A stretch of 64,000 bases of DNA, taken from assembly GCA_965279195.1 (NCBI GenBank), contig CBDIHP010000027.1, positions 62,001 through 126,000 on the forward strand. Reading direction: 5' to 3'. A program made the translations under genes and the position numbers. The notes beneath the pieces are model-generated. The model worked only from the letters and a program-made list of their open reading frames with translations. It was not told the DNA's origin and searched no databases. Source of the DNA: CBDIHP01 sp965279195. Its GTDB lineage: Bacteria > Planctomycetota > Planctomycetia > Isosphaerales > Isosphaeraceae. This document shows, piece by piece, positions 1-8,986 of this stretch (positions are counted from its first letter, which is position 1; each line of letters opens with the position of its first letter).

Positions 1-154
1 GTCCTGGATGTTCACCATGGTGCCCGGCTCGCGTGCCCGTTCGCGAAGGAGGTCAAGGTCGTCCGAGACCGCCGATCCTACCGCATCCGGCGACCCAACG
101 CCCCATCACCCCGGAATCCACCTTGAGCCAAAATCGATACCAAGGAGCAATCGC

Positions 155-976
155 ATGCCCGCTTTAAGACGAACCGCGTTGGTTCTATATTGCTTACTGT
201 TGAGCCCCAACGCATTCGTCAGGGCTCAGAGCCAAGACCTAATAAGCATAAACGCACAGATATCTGCCGCGTGGAAGTCCGTGCAAACCCTGGACTTTGA
301 ATGCGTGGAATCCATGGCGAAACAAGATGGAACCGCTGATTTTTCGAAGGCGATCGTGAGGCACAGGATTTCGTATAACGGACCCGGATTTTGGTATTCA
401 CGATTCCGGGCACAAAAATCGACTGGCGGCCAGATCGACGAGCACACACTGCAAGACAACAGAAAGCTCTACATTTATGAGCTAAATGAAGAAAACAAAA
501 TATCAGACCATGTTCGCGTCAAAAAGATAGGCGATAATCCTCATTCTTATCATGGGGCTCCTTGTTTGGTCATGATGTTGTTGATGCCTGGAGAGAAGCC
601 GCTGCCAGACTATCTGAAAGATCCCGCCATGGAAAGAAGGTTGTTTATGAATCGGACATTGGAGTCCACGTACCGGGGTAACCCTATCACAGCTAGCCTG
701 GACCCCAGGCATGACTGGTTGTGTCATCGGGTGAGCTTCGGGGCGAGGGACAATCCGCTTTCCGTAGAGGTGACGAAATTCGGTGCGCACAACGGACGCT
801 GGTTCCCGGTCGAGGGGGTTTCAAAGCGAAGGGTAAATGCACTCGAGCCTGCTAGGACAAGAGCCTTTTCTGTCACAAATTTGCAAATCAATAAGCCTGT
901 TGATCCGGACTTGTTTTCTGTGCCGAAACTCTCGGAGAGGGCAATTCTTGAGGACGAGAGCGGCTCCAAGAGATAA
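155..976 (+). CDS. Hypothetical secreted protein (LolA/DUF-like planctomycete export)
   Basis: Protein of about 273 aa. I chose the ATG at 155 because AAGGAG lies 8-13 bases upstream and because it starts a clean signal peptide (basic PALRRT, then a hydrophobic stretch ending about residue 24 at VRAQS). An upstream in-frame ATG at position 8 only adds low-complexity sequence. The mature part has no catalytic motif I recognise. It ends with a VDPDLFSVP-type strand that resembles the C-terminus of planctomycete periplasmic proteins with a LolA-like fold; that link is from memory and weak. Base composition is visibly more AT-rich than the next gene, which suggests a different history. A REP-like repeat remnant lies directly after its stop codon. 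Function unknown; envelope location likely. Confidence 0.7.
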   Translation: MPALRRTALVLYCLLLSPNAFVRAQSQDLISINAQISAAWKSVQTLDFECVESMAKQDGTADFSKAIVRHRISYNGPGFWYSRFRAQKSTGGQIDEHTLQDNRKLYIYELNEENKISDHVRVKKIGDNPHSYHGAPCLVMMLLMPGEKPLPDYLKDPAMERRLFMNRTLESTYRGNPITASLDPRHDWLCHRVSFGARDNPLSVEVTKFGAHNGRWFPVEGVSKRRVNALEPARTRAFSVTNLQINKPVDPDLFSVPKLSERAILEDESGSKR

Positions 977-984
977 GGCGGGAA

Positions 985-1004
985 CGCGGGGATATGTATT
1001 GCAT
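985..1004 (+). repeat. Diverged REP-like repeat core
   Basis: This 20-bp stretch matches the core of the repeat beside the Y1 transposase (CGCGGGGACATGCAACGCAT) at 16 of 20 positions. It sits 9 bp after the stop codon of the preceding gene. One short diverged match could be chance, so this is a tentative family member. Confidence 0.35.
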
Positions 1005-1372
1005 TGGGCTATGATCTGATGTCCCAATCTACGGATCCTCCCTGTTTGCCGCCGATGCGACGCCTGTCCCTTCGTTGACTGCGGCATGTTCGGGACCCCG
1101 GGGGAGGTTGGGAGATCGGGGTGCCTCGCGCGCGGATCGACCGGGATGTCGTGGTAGGGTTATCCGATCACTCGGCCCGCGTGAAGGCCGCTCTGCGGTT
1201 GTCGCACAAGGGGATGGACTCCTCGTCGCGAATCCGGTCCCATGTGGGGCGGCCCTTTGTCGGTTTGGGCGTCTCTGATGGGGACGCTCTTGCTCGGGGG
1301 GGGCGATCGGTCCGGATTCGCTTCGCGGGTCCGTGATGGATCGATGCGAGATACCCTTGTGAGGCCGCCGAA
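1005..1372. other. Intergenic region without a supported gene
   Basis: GC-rich intergenic DNA. The short open frames here have no ribosome binding site or recognisable product. It presumably holds the promoter of the downstream acyl-activating enzyme gene, but I see no convincing promoter element. Confidence 0.5.
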
Positions 1373-3253
1373 ATGCCCGATGCGCCGCTCTTGCCGTCTC
1401 GCAGCCTCTGGCGGCCGCAGGCCTCCGCGATGGATGAGACGAACCTCGGCCGCCTGATGCGACGGATCGGGGTAAACACGCCCGGCGAGGCCCATGCGTG
1501 GTCGGTGGCCAACAGGGAGGAGTTCTGGGCGGCGACGGCCGAGGCGCTGAATGTCAGGTTCAGTCGCCCTTACGGGCGGGTCCTCGACGATTCGGCGGGT
1601 CCGGCGCATGCGCGTTGGTTCGTGGGCGGCGGGCTCAACATCGCCGCGTGCGGCCTCGACCGGCCGCCGGGGGAGACGGCGGTGGTCACCCGCCGGGCGG
1701 GCGGGCGGATGGAGTCGCTGACGGTGGGGGAGCTGGCGTCCCTGGCCCGACGCGCGGCGAATGGGTTCCGGGCGGCGGGTGTCGGGCCGGGTGACGGGGT
1801 CGGGTTCGTGGCGCCGATGACGGTGGAGGTCGTGGCCGCCTACCTCGGCGTGCTGATGCTCGGGGCCTACGCCGTGTCGGTCCCCGAGAGCCTGCCGGCC
1901 GAGGAGATCCGGTCCCGGCTCGTGCTCGGCCGCGCGAGGCTGGTGCTCACGCAGGACCGGGTCGTCCGGGGGGGCAAGTCGATCCCCCTGCTGGAGCGGG
2001 TGCAGCAGGCGGACGCCGCGCCGGCGGTGGTGATCTCGACCGCGACGGGCGGCGTGGCCGGGCTGCGCGCAGGCGACCGCGAATGGGCGGACGTGCTGTC
2101 CGAGGACGATCGGTTCGAGCCGGTCGAGAGGGAGCCCGGGGACCTGATCAACGTGCTGTTCTCGTCGGGCACCACGGGCGAGCCGAAGGCGATCCCCTGG
2201 GAGCAGGCGACGCCGATCAAGGCGGCGGGCGATGCGCACTGGCACCAGGACGTGCGGCCCGGCGACGTGCTCTGCTGGCCGACCAGCATGGGCTGGATGA
2301 TGGGCCCCTGGCTGATCTTCTCGGGTCTCCTCAACCGCGCCACGATCGCGCTCTACGAAGGGGGCCCGATCGAGCGGGGGTTCTGCGAGTTCGTCGCGGA
2401 GGCCGGCGTGACCGTGCTGGGCGTCGTGCCGACGATCGTGCGCGGCTGGCGACAGTCGGGGCTGGCCGATGGGCTGGACTGGTCGGCGATCCGGACCTTC
2501 AGCTCGACCGGCGAGGCCTCCGACCCCGACGACTACGCGTACCTGATGGGCCTCGGCGGCCCGCCCGGCAAGACCCGGCCGGTGATCGAGTACTGCGGCG
2601 GCAGCGAGCTGGCCGGCGGCTACATCGCCAGCACCCTCCTCGCGCCCAACGAACCCTCGGTGTTCACCCTGCCGACGTTGGGGACGGACTTCGTCGTCCT
2701 GGACGCGTCGGGGGACGATTGCCCGCCCGGTTCGGTGGGCGAGGTCTTCCTCGTGCCCCCGGCGGTCGGGATGACCACGCGGCTGCTGAACCGCGACAAC
2801 GACGCGGTCTATTATGACGGTTGCCCCTGCCGCGACGGCCGGATCTTGCGGCGGCACGGCGACCTGATGATGGCGCTGGGGGGCTCGCGTTATCGCTCGT
2901 TCGGGCGGGCCGACGACACCATGAACCTCGGCGGCATCAAGACCAGCTCGGCCGAGATCGAGCAGGCCCTCGCCGGGTCGGAGGGGGTGAGCGAGGTGGC
3001 CGCGGTCGGCATCCCGCCGCGATCAGGGGGCCCCGACCGCCTGGTGCTGTTCGCCGTCTCCGGGCGCCCCCGGGCCGAGCTGCTGCCGGAACTCCAGAAG
3101 GCCATCCGGACCCGCCTCAACCCGCTGTTCCACATCAACGACCTGGTCGTCGTCCCCGACCTCCCCCGCACCGCCTCCAACAAGCTGCTCCGCCGCTCGC
3201 TCCGCGACGCGTACCGCGCCCGCGAGCGAGACGCGGCGGGCGTCGCGGAGTGA
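1373..3253 (+). CDS. AMP-forming acyl-CoA synthetase / acyl-activating enzyme
   Basis: A 626-aa member of the ANL superfamily, which makes an acyl-adenylate from ATP and a carboxylate and then transfers it to CoA. The P-loop motif SSGTTGEPKAIPW is present at about residues 264-276. The segment PGDVLCWPTSMGWMMGPWL, about 30 residues later, is characteristic of acetyl/acetoacetyl-CoA synthetase-like enzymes and, from memory, closest in style to plant acyl-activating enzymes of the AAE17/18 type. The C-terminal catalytic lysine is present in SNKLLRRSL. The N-terminus carries LWRPQ followed by an N-terminal ACAS-like helix region, so I kept the start at 1373 rather than the internal ATG about 57 bases later. 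The substrate cannot be read from sequence. It has no operon partner; the next gene converges on it after 22 bp. Confidence 0.88.
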   Translation: MPDAPLLPSRSLWRPQASAMDETNLGRLMRRIGVNTPGEAHAWSVANREEFWAATAEALNVRFSRPYGRVLDDSAGPAHARWFVGGGLNIAACGLDRPPGETAVVTRRAGGRMESLTVGELASLARRAANGFRAAGVGPGDGVGFVAPMTVEVVAAYLGVLMLGAYAVSVPESLPAEEIRSRLVLGRARLVLTQDRVVRGGKSIPLLERVQQADAAPAVVISTATGGVAGLRAGDREWADVLSEDDRFEPVEREPGDLINVLFSSGTTGEPKAIPWEQATPIKAAGDAHWHQDVRPGDVLCWPTSMGWMMGPWLIFSGLLNRATIALYEGGPIERGFCEFVAEAGVTVLGVVPTIVRGWRQSGLADGLDWSAIRTFSSTGEASDPDDYAYLMGLGGPPGKTRPVIEYCGGSELAGGYIASTLLAPNEPSVFTLPTLGTDFVVLDASGDDCPPGSVGEVFLVPPAVGMTTRLLNRDNDAVYYDGCPCRDGRILRRHGDLMMALGGSRYRSFGRADDTMNLGGIKTSSAEIEQALAGSEGVSEVAAVGIPPRSGGPDRLVLFAVSGRPRAELLPELQKAIRTRLNPLFHINDLVVVPDLPRTASNKLLRRSLRDAYRARERDAAGVAE

Positions 3254-3275
3254 GCCCGGGGCGACTCGGACGAGA

Positions 3276-4499
3276 TTACAGGACCCGCCCGGGGAAGAGG
3301 GACCTGATGCTGGCGTGGAAGACGCCGGCGATGGAATCGAAGCCCACGCCGGAGGGGTGGAGTTCGTTGTGCCAGGACGCGGTCACGGGGGCCAGCGTCC
3401 CCTGGGTCTCGATGTAGGTCACCTTGGGATTGGCACTGGCCAGCGTGCGGAGCATCGCGGCGAACTGGGTGAGCATCGCCTTGACCACCCGCTCGGCCGG
3501 AGGGCGGGTTCGGAAGTTGCGGGTGTCGAACGTGGGCTTGAGCCAGGGGCCCATCCTGCAGATGCCCCGCCCGTCCGGGATGGCGAAGTCATAGCCGTGG
3601 AAGAAGAGGTGCGTCCCGGGGCTGAACTTGTCCCGCAGGCCGATGAGGTCCTCGTAGCCGGCCCGCACGAGGTCGAGCGCGGTCTGGAACCTCGGGGCGT
3701 TGATGAGCGTCTCGGGGGCGACCGTCTGGTTGAAGTCGTTGACCCAGAGCACCATCGGGTTGCCGACGATGTCGTTGCCGCCGCCCGAGAAGAGCATGGC
3801 GTCCCAGCGGCCCCCGGCCGGCGAGCCGTCGTGGAGCTGCTTCTGGATGATCGCCCGCTCCTCGACGCCGAGCATGTTCCGCACTTCATCGCCGGCCTTG
3901 GCGAGGTTCAGGATCGGGATCCCCAGGCGTCTCGCGAGCCGGGGGACCACGCCGCCGCCGAAGAGCGGGACGGGGTAGTCGAACCAGGAATCGCCCTCGG
4001 CGAAGATCTGGAGGGGCTGCCCTGCCCCGGCTGCGGCAAGGGCGGCCCGCTTCGGGCCCTTGGGCGCGGCGGCCGGCGCGGCGAGCGCCTGGAGCCCCTC
4101 GACCCCCCGGGTCTTCATGATCGTCATCATGGTCGCATATTCTTCGATGCGACGCTGATGCTCCTTCGCGACCTCCTCGTCGACCTTTATCTGCTCATCG
4201 GCGATCGGCGCGGGCGACGGCCCGTTCTCGTCGGTGACCACCCCGGCGGCCATCGCGGCCGCCAGGGCCCGCCCCGCCCTGGGCGCGGGCCGCTTGACCA
4301 TCGCGCGCACCTGCTCCAGCGTCACCGGCCCCCCGGTCAGGGCGGACGCCGGGAGTTCGACCGCGCCCGACGGCTTGCCGGACGCCTTCACGGCGGCAGC
4401 CTTCTTCGGTGGCTTGCCGGACGCCTTCGCGGCGGCGGCCTTCTTCGGGGGCTTGCCCGCCGGCGTCCTGGGGCCGGCGCTCTTCTTGGATCTGGCCAC
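3276..4499 (-). CDS. SGNH/GDSL-family hydrolase with lysine-alanine-rich N-terminal tail
   Basis: A 407-aa protein. The first ~45 residues are a basic low-complexity tail with two near-copies of ASGKPPKKAAA, like histone H1 C-termini. After a linker and a helical segment comes an SGNH hydrolase fold: block I GDSWFDYP (nucleophilic Ser), a block with SGGGNDI (Gly and Asn oxyanion residues), and a C-terminal NELHPSGVGF block with the catalytic His. The residue three before that His is Asn where classical GDSL esterases have Asp. There is no signal peptide, so the protein is probably cytoplasmic or nucleoid-associated. Substrate unknown; esterase or lipase activity is inferred from the fold only. 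It precedes, on the same strand, the endonuclease III-like gene's downstream side with a ~110 bp gap. Confidence 0.75.
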   Translation of the reverse strand: MARSKKSAGPRTPAGKPPKKAAAAKASGKPPKKAAAVKASGKPSGAVELPASALTGGPVTLEQVRAMVKRPAPRAGRALAAAMAAGVVTDENGPSPAPIADEQIKVDEEVAKEHQRRIEEYATMMTIMKTRGVEGLQALAAPAAAPKGPKRAALAAAGAGQPLQIFAEGDSWFDYPVPLFGGGVVPRLARRLGIPILNLAKAGDEVRNMLGVEERAIIQKQLHDGSPAGGRWDAMLFSGGGNDIVGNPMVLWVNDFNQTVAPETLINAPRFQTALDLVRAGYEDLIGLRDKFSPGTHLFFHGYDFAIPDGRGICRMGPWLKPTFDTRNFRTRPPAERVVKAMLTQFAAMLRTLASANPKVTYIETQGTLAPVTASWHNELHPSGVGFDSIAGVFHASIRSLFPGRVL

Positions 4500-4610
4500 G
4501 GCGTCGCTCCGGGTCCTGGGGGTTGGGATTCCTCAGTGCGGATCTGGCTTTGATCCCACCGATGCATCATCCCACGGCCCGGGCCGTTTCCCCAGAGAAA
4601 AACGGCCGGC

Positions 4611-5360
4611 TCAGCGGGCGCCCGGGGTCCCGCCCGGGGGAGTCCTCTCCCGGCCGAAGGGGCAGAGGTCCAGGACGGGACAGCGGCCGCAGGCCGGGTT
4701 GCGCGGGAAGCAGGTCTTCTGGCCGTGGAGCATGAGGACCTCGTGGTTGTCGTAGACCTTCTGCGCCGGCCAGTCCGGGGGAAGCTGGGCCTCGAGCACC
4801 GCGTGGCTGGGGCCGACGGCCAATCCCGGCGGGATCAGGCCGAGCCGCCCGGCGACGCGGTGGTGGTGGCTGTCGACCGGCAAGGCGGGGCGGCGGAGCC
4901 GGCTGAACAGCAGGACCGCCGCGCTGGTCTTCGGGCCGATCCCCGGGATCGATTCGAGCCAGGCGCGGGCCTCGGGGACCGGCAATTCGCCCAGGAAGTC
5001 GAGCGACAGGTCGCCGTCGCGACGCTCGGAGATCGCGCGCAGGACCGCCTGGATCCGCGGCCCTTTCTGCTCCGGCCAGGTGCAAGCCGAGACCGCCTCC
5101 TCGACCTCCGCCCCCGGCGCATCGCGCACGGCCGCCCATTCGGGGAAGCGCTGCCTCAACGCCCGGAAGGCCCGGCCCGAGTCGCTGTTCCGCGTCCGGT
5201 GCGAGAGCAGCGAGCTGATCAGCTCGCTCAGCGGGTCGAGGTCGTGGAAGTACGGGATCGGGCAGCCGTAGACCTCGCACAGGCGATCGTGAATCTCAAG
5301 GACCCGCGCGCGGACCGGCTCGCTCGGCTCGCTCACGGTCGTGATCATTCGTCGCGGCAT
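4611..5360 (-). CDS. Endonuclease III-like DNA glycosylase (HhH-GPD, 4Fe-4S)
   Basis: A 249-aa HhH-GPD family base-excision repair enzyme that removes damaged bases and may nick abasic sites. The helix-hairpin-helix reads SIPGIGPKTSAAVLL and contains the lysine equivalent to EndoIII Lys120. It is followed by LPVDSHHHRVAGRLG, which holds the catalytic Asp (Asp138 equivalent). The C-terminus has the full iron-sulfur ligand set C-x6-C-x2-C-x5-C in CFPRNPACGRCPVLDLC. Length is slightly above E. coli Nth (211 aa). Because of the VDSHHHR variant it may be a divergent paralogue rather than the housekeeping nth, so I give no symbol. An internal ATG four codons in is an alternative start. Confidence 0.9.
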   Translation of the reverse strand: MPRRMITTVSEPSEPVRARVLEIHDRLCEVYGCPIPYFHDLDPLSELISSLLSHRTRNSDSGRAFRALRQRFPEWAAVRDAPGAEVEEAVSACTWPEQKGPRIQAVLRAISERRDGDLSLDFLGELPVPEARAWLESIPGIGPKTSAAVLLFSRLRRPALPVDSHHHRVAGRLGLIPPGLAVGPSHAVLEAQLPPDWPAQKVYDNHEVLMLHGQKTCFPRNPACGRCPVLDLCPFGRERTPPGGTPGAR

Positions 5361-5515
5361 GTCCGGGGCTCCCCATTCCCGAGGGCGGCGCCGGAACCTG
5401 GTGCAGCTCAGATGCCACCTTCGGGGGGTGGAAGCGAAGGATCCCGCTTCCCGCCGCGTCCCCTGCCCGGCGTTCCGCGGCGGCCGGCTTCAGCGTCTCC
5501 GGCGCGTGCTGGCCG

Positions 5516-6151
5516 TCAGTAGAGCCTGGTGGAGTAGGACTCCTCGATCTGCTGCCGCAAACCCTCGACCGTCTGGCCGGGGAGCCTGGTCTGGTCGTGG
5601 AGGATCTCGGCGAGCCCGGGGAGGCTGGAGGCCCGATCCTCGCCGACGGGCTCCCAGAGCCCGGAGCGGATCACCGCCTTGGCGCACTGGAGGAAGGCCT
5701 CCTCGACCCGGATCGCAATCCCCAGGTCCGGGGCCCGCCCGTCCACGGCCATCGCGGCGAGGACCTCCCGATCCTTGAAGACCCGGGCGAGGCCGTTCAC
5801 GCGGAGCGTCTCCCCCCGGCCGGGGATCAGGAAGAGCAACCCGGCCCGGCCGGTCTCCACGATGTTGTTCAGGCTGTCGGCCCGACGATTCCCCCTGCGA
5901 TCGGGGAGGATGAGCGTCCTGTCGTCGAGCACCCTGGCCAGCCCGTGCGCATCGCCCCTCGGCGACACGTCGCAGAGCCCCGAGCGGCTCACGGTCCCCA
6001 GGACCAGGAACGGGGATTCCTCGATGAATGTCCTCATGTGACGGTCGAGGTGGTCGAGTTGCTTCCTGAGGACCAGCTCCCCCGGGGCCCCCAACACCTC
6101 GGTGACCTGCTCCGTCGCGTCGACGATCTCCCGGATCCATTGCGAGAACAT
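5516..6151 (-). CDS. PPOX-class FMN flavoprotein (pyridoxamine 5'-phosphate oxidase-like)
   Basis: About 211 aa from the ATG at 6151; an extended frame reaches 6295, but that leader is non-conserved in character. It shows the split-barrel flavoprotein pattern: FLVLGTVSRSGLCDVSPRGD, then DDRTLILPDRRGNRRADSL, then LFLIPGRGETLRVNG, and a late segment QCAKAVIRSGLW. This set is typical of the MSMEG_1061-type FMN-dependent PPOX subfamily, assigned from memory of the motif order. These proteins bind FMN or F420 and reduce small molecules, but the substrate cannot be assigned. Cytoplasmic. The upstream gene is on the same strand with a ~60-bp gap, so co-transcription is possible. Confidence 0.85.
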   Translation of the reverse strand: MFSQWIREIVDATEQVTEVLGAPGELVLRKQLDHLDRHMRTFIEESPFLVLGTVSRSGLCDVSPRGDAHGLARVLDDRTLILPDRRGNRRADSLNNIVETGRAGLLFLIPGRGETLRVNGLARVFKDREVLAAMAVDGRAPDLGIAIRVEEAFLQCAKAVIRSGLWEPVGEDRASSLPGLAEILHDQTRLPGQTVEGLRQQIEESYSTRLY

Positions 6152-6213
6152 GCCGAGCCCCAACCTGTTTGTCGAACCCCCGGACGCCGTCCCCATCGTA
6201 CCCGGCCAGGGGC

Positions 6214-6630
6214 CTACCGCGTGAAGGTCCGTCTGAGGAATCGATCCCCCGCGTGGTCCTGCGAGAGCAAGGAATAACCGCTCCAGTTGTCCCATCCCGA
6301 CTTCAGGCGAATCTCCGCGCCCACGAGATCCGGCAAGATGAGGTCACCGGCCGAGTCCACCCCCACCCCGCCCCGACGGAGGCCGTGCCTGAGCCGGAGC
6401 CAGACGAGCCGCATGGTGAAAAACCAATGACCCGCGTCCGGCCAGTTCACCATGACATGCCCATTCGCCGCGACTTCGACATACCGCGACGGCATGAGTC
6501 TCATGGGCCACCTGCCGAGGATCGCTCGAACGAGTGAGGGCCCGTCCCGGATGAGGGGATCGCCGACGTATATTCTACCGAGCCCGTGTCGGCGTTTCCT
6601 GACGACGTTTGGAACGCGGCGAGTGTGCAA
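6214..6630 (-). CDS. Hypothetical protein
   Basis: A 138-aa open frame starting at TTG (6630) behind a G-rich stretch; ATG codons about 40 residues in are alternative starts. The C-terminal two thirds look like a real domain: it holds EVAANGHVMVNWPDAGHWFF, then DLILPDLVGAEIRLKSGW, then SGYSLLSQDHAGDRFLRR. I do not recognise the family. It has no signal peptide or long membrane segment. It is divergent from the SMI1/KNR4 gene with a ~125-bp shared upstream region. It may be a small accessory protein of this toxin-immunity-like neighbourhood, but nothing in the sequence proves that. Confidence 0.5.
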   Translation of the reverse strand: MHTRRVPNVVRKRRHGLGRIYVGDPLIRDGPSLVRAILGRWPMRLMPSRYVEVAANGHVMVNWPDAGHWFFTMRLVWLRLRHGLRRGGVGVDSAGDLILPDLVGAEIRLKSGWDNWSGYSLLSQDHAGDRFLRRTFTR

Positions 6631-6754
6631 GCCCCCCTGGCGATTTTGCCCCGGAGATCTGGGCCTTCACAACGTCCTCTCGCGGTCGGTAACTTGTCGG
6701 ATCAACTCGGATCCATGCGGGCTGCCACGTTTCCGCCGAGGGAGGGCGTCACCG

Positions 6755-7627
6755 ATGCCGCTATCGGAACTCATCGCCGTCGCACCCCCGCCGCGCGAAC
6801 CCGTCGCGGGCCGGGGCAATTGGAAGGCGGTGGAGGAGCGGCTCGGACTGGGTTTGCCCGGGGACTTCAAGGCTCTGATCGAGACCTATGGCTCCGGGTC
6901 GTTCTCCGACTTCCTCAACCCCATCAATCCTTTCCGGGGCGACGGGGCCGGCTTCGATTGGGCGGACCGGGACATCCTCGAGTTCGACAGGGAGACGCGG
7001 GACGAATACCCCGACGCGTTGCCCTATCCGATCCACCCGGAGCCGGGAGGCATCCTCCCCTGGGCGGAGACGGACAACGGCGACATCCTCTACTGGCTGA
7101 CCGAGGGCGACCCCGACTCATGGCCCATCCTGATCCGGGAGTCGCGCGGCCCCGACCGCGTGGTCTATCCGTTCGGGGCCGTCGAGTTCCTCCATCGCTG
7201 GCTCTCGGGGGAACTCACCTGCCCCATCTTCCCGAACTGGGACGTCCGTTCCGACCCCGGCTTCCTGCCCGATCGGGAATTCCGCGCGGTCACGATCCAC
7301 TTCCAGCACGCGGACGGCACCTTCGACGAACGCCTGCAACGCTTGATGGATCACTTCGGGTCGACTTGCATCCGGCGGCGCCTCGAATCCACCCAGGCCA
7401 TCTTCGAGGTCGAACCGTCGCAGACCCGGGTGACCTACACCGACCTCGGCGGAGGATCCGGCGCCCGGATGGAACTGGCCTTCCCGCCGGCAGACGAGCC
7501 GCATTACAAATCGCTCGTGCAGAGGATCCGAACCCAACTCGGCTGGCCGATCCGTCGAATCCGGGGCCCGGAAGAATTCTCGTGGGCCGATGTCGCGATC
7601 GATCCGGAGCCCGAAGGCATCCGGTGA
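6755..7627 (+). CDS. SMI1/KNR4 (SUKH superfamily) protein
   Basis: A 290-aa protein. The start at 6755 is supported by GGAGG about 10 bases upstream; the frame is open further upstream but without a better start. The N-terminal ~170 residues fit the SMI1/KNR4 fold: WKAVEERLGLGLPGDFKAL, then YGSGSFSDFLNPINPF, an ILPWAETDNGDILYW strand pair, and VEFLHRWLSGEL. SUKH domains are common immunity proteins of contact-dependent toxin systems and also general adaptor domains. The C-terminal ~110 residues form a separate uncharacterised domain. No toxin gene is seen nearby. The next gene is a broken minus-strand gene of unknown family. Role as an immunity protein is inference. Confidence 0.8.
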   Translation: MPLSELIAVAPPPREPVAGRGNWKAVEERLGLGLPGDFKALIETYGSGSFSDFLNPINPFRGDGAGFDWADRDILEFDRETRDEYPDALPYPIHPEPGGILPWAETDNGDILYWLTEGDPDSWPILIRESRGPDRVVYPFGAVEFLHRWLSGELTCPIFPNWDVRSDPGFLPDREFRAVTIHFQHADGTFDERLQRLMDHFGSTCIRRRLESTQAIFEVEPSQTRVTYTDLGGGSGARMELAFPPADEPHYKSLVQRIRTQLGWPIRRIRGPEEFSWADVAIDPEPEGIR

Positions 7628-7706
7628 GTTCATGGGCGTTCAGGTGGCGACGAACGCGTTGCGTGCACCGGAGTCCGCTTGATGAGGGCGGAACCTCTAC
7701 CGATCT

Positions 7707-8572
7707 CTACGAGATGATTCTATCGCACGAGCTTGATGATAAATCGGTTGACATGCCAGTGAAGTTTGCGATGTTCAGAACCAGGCTGGCATCCAGGTCC
7801 AGCTTCTCCTCCATTCCGATCGCATTCTTGGCCGCACGTGCCGTCAGCTTGATGCACGGCTCGATGCTCTTCTTGACCAGCGTCTTGTCGCCTGCCGAGA
7901 TTCCTCGGATCGCGTCCAGGAGGAGTCGGGGCTTCCTGGCTCGACACCGTCGGATGAGGTCCTCGAAATCGGCCGCGCAAGGTGAAGACGACCGAGCACA
8001 ATCGACCCGGCGAGGACACGCCACGCCATGTCCGGGGGGCCGAAGTCGATCTCTCGCTGGGGGAGATCGTCGTCGGGATATGCGGCAATCCGTCGCATCG
8101 AGTCACGGTCGTCCAGGATCAGGGCCCAGAGGAGGCCGTCGCGGAAGTACTGCATCCACTGGAAGTTCTTCCGGCACCAGTCGCGATTCACGACGAAGGA
8201 TCGCTTGTAACCCCCTTCGGATTGAGAACGATCGTCGACCCAGCGGGTCACGAGATACGAATCCACCCAATCCCCGAAGAGGTAGTCGTTGATGGAACGG
8301 ATCAGTTCCCTGGCGTGTTCGAGTGATTCCCGCCTCGACTCGAGAATGTGGTAGCCGATCACGACCTGCGTGATCAGCATGATGCGGATTTCCTTGTGGA
8401 GCTTGATTTCGACTCCCTCCTCCACCTCGTGGTGCTTCGAAAGCGAAGTGAGCCGCTTGTCGAGAGCGATGTCGGAGTCGAGATCCAATCCCAGGCGTTG
8501 GTAGAGCGGTATGTTCGTCATCGGATAGGGACGGGAGTCGTTGTCGAATGGCGGCTCGGGAGGCAGTCGCAT
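7707..8572 (-). pseudogene. Frameshifted helical protein, possibly Imm49-like
   Basis: Two overlapping minus-strand frames make one product. The first frame covers residues from 8572 (or the ATG at 8521: TNIPLYQRLGLDLD) to about 7990 and contains EEGVEIKLHKEIRIMLITQV and YFRDGLLWALILDDRDSMR. It then degrades into low-complexity Arg/Ser sequence. The second frame takes over at about 7988 with AADFEDLIRRCRARKPRLLL and runs to a stop at 7707. Inserting one T in the CACCTTGCG context would join them, so this is a -1 shift, either real or a sequencing error. The all-helical pattern of aliphatic and aromatic residues resembles Imm49-type immunity proteins, a weak guess strengthened only by the adjacent SMI1/KNR4 gene. 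Confidence 0.6.
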
Positions 8573-8986
8573 CGGAGCTCAATCGATTTGGGAATCGAGT
8601 CCATGTGCGTCCATGCAGGGACATACAACGCATCCGGGTCGTCTGGCCCCCTCTCCGAGAGAATCCTAGGTCCGCTTCGGCCGGGCGTCAAATCCCGGCC
8701 CGGCCGACCCGGATGCGTTGCATGTCCCTGCGTTGCCCCCCGTTATACCATCTCTCCCGAGCGCCCACGAATCGTGGGGAAGTTCACACGAGCCTCGGTA
8801 TGCCGTCGCACCCGGTGAGGTTGCAGGGGAGGCTGAAGCCGTTCCCGATGTGACGCTATTTCGGCGGTCCGGCGGCGGGACAATAGGTAGCCTTTTTGTG
8901 TTTCTCGCACCGCGGCGTGGACTCAGTAGAGAAGTTGTCGTAAAAAAGAGGCCACTAGAGACGAGACCGATCCGAATCGCGGTCTT
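8573..8986. other. Intergenic region carrying a REP-like inverted-repeat element
   Basis: About 410 bp with no gene. The left part contains the 117-bp inverted-repeat element described separately. The right part (8740-8986) becomes more AT-rich toward the subtilisin-like gene and probably holds its promoter, though no convincing box pair was found. Confidence 0.6.
8615..8731 (-). repeat. Non-autonomous inverted-repeat element related to the Y1 transposase flank
   Basis: Arms of 27 bp (8615-8641 and 8705-8731) with core GGGACATRCAACGCATCCGG are inverted around a ~63-bp centre. Read on the minus strand, the repeat core is followed by GGGATTTGACGCCCGGCCGA and then a CCTAGG-TTCTC-CGGAGAGGGGG block. 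The same succession, almost base for base, lies at 11012-11096 immediately before the transposase start codon. This is therefore a REPIN/MITE-like derivative of that element's 5' end. Confidence 0.75.

Noticed and set aside
1075..1336. Short plus-strand open frames upstream of the acyl-activating enzyme
   Set aside because: Overlapping frames with no ribosome binding site and no domain-like sequence.
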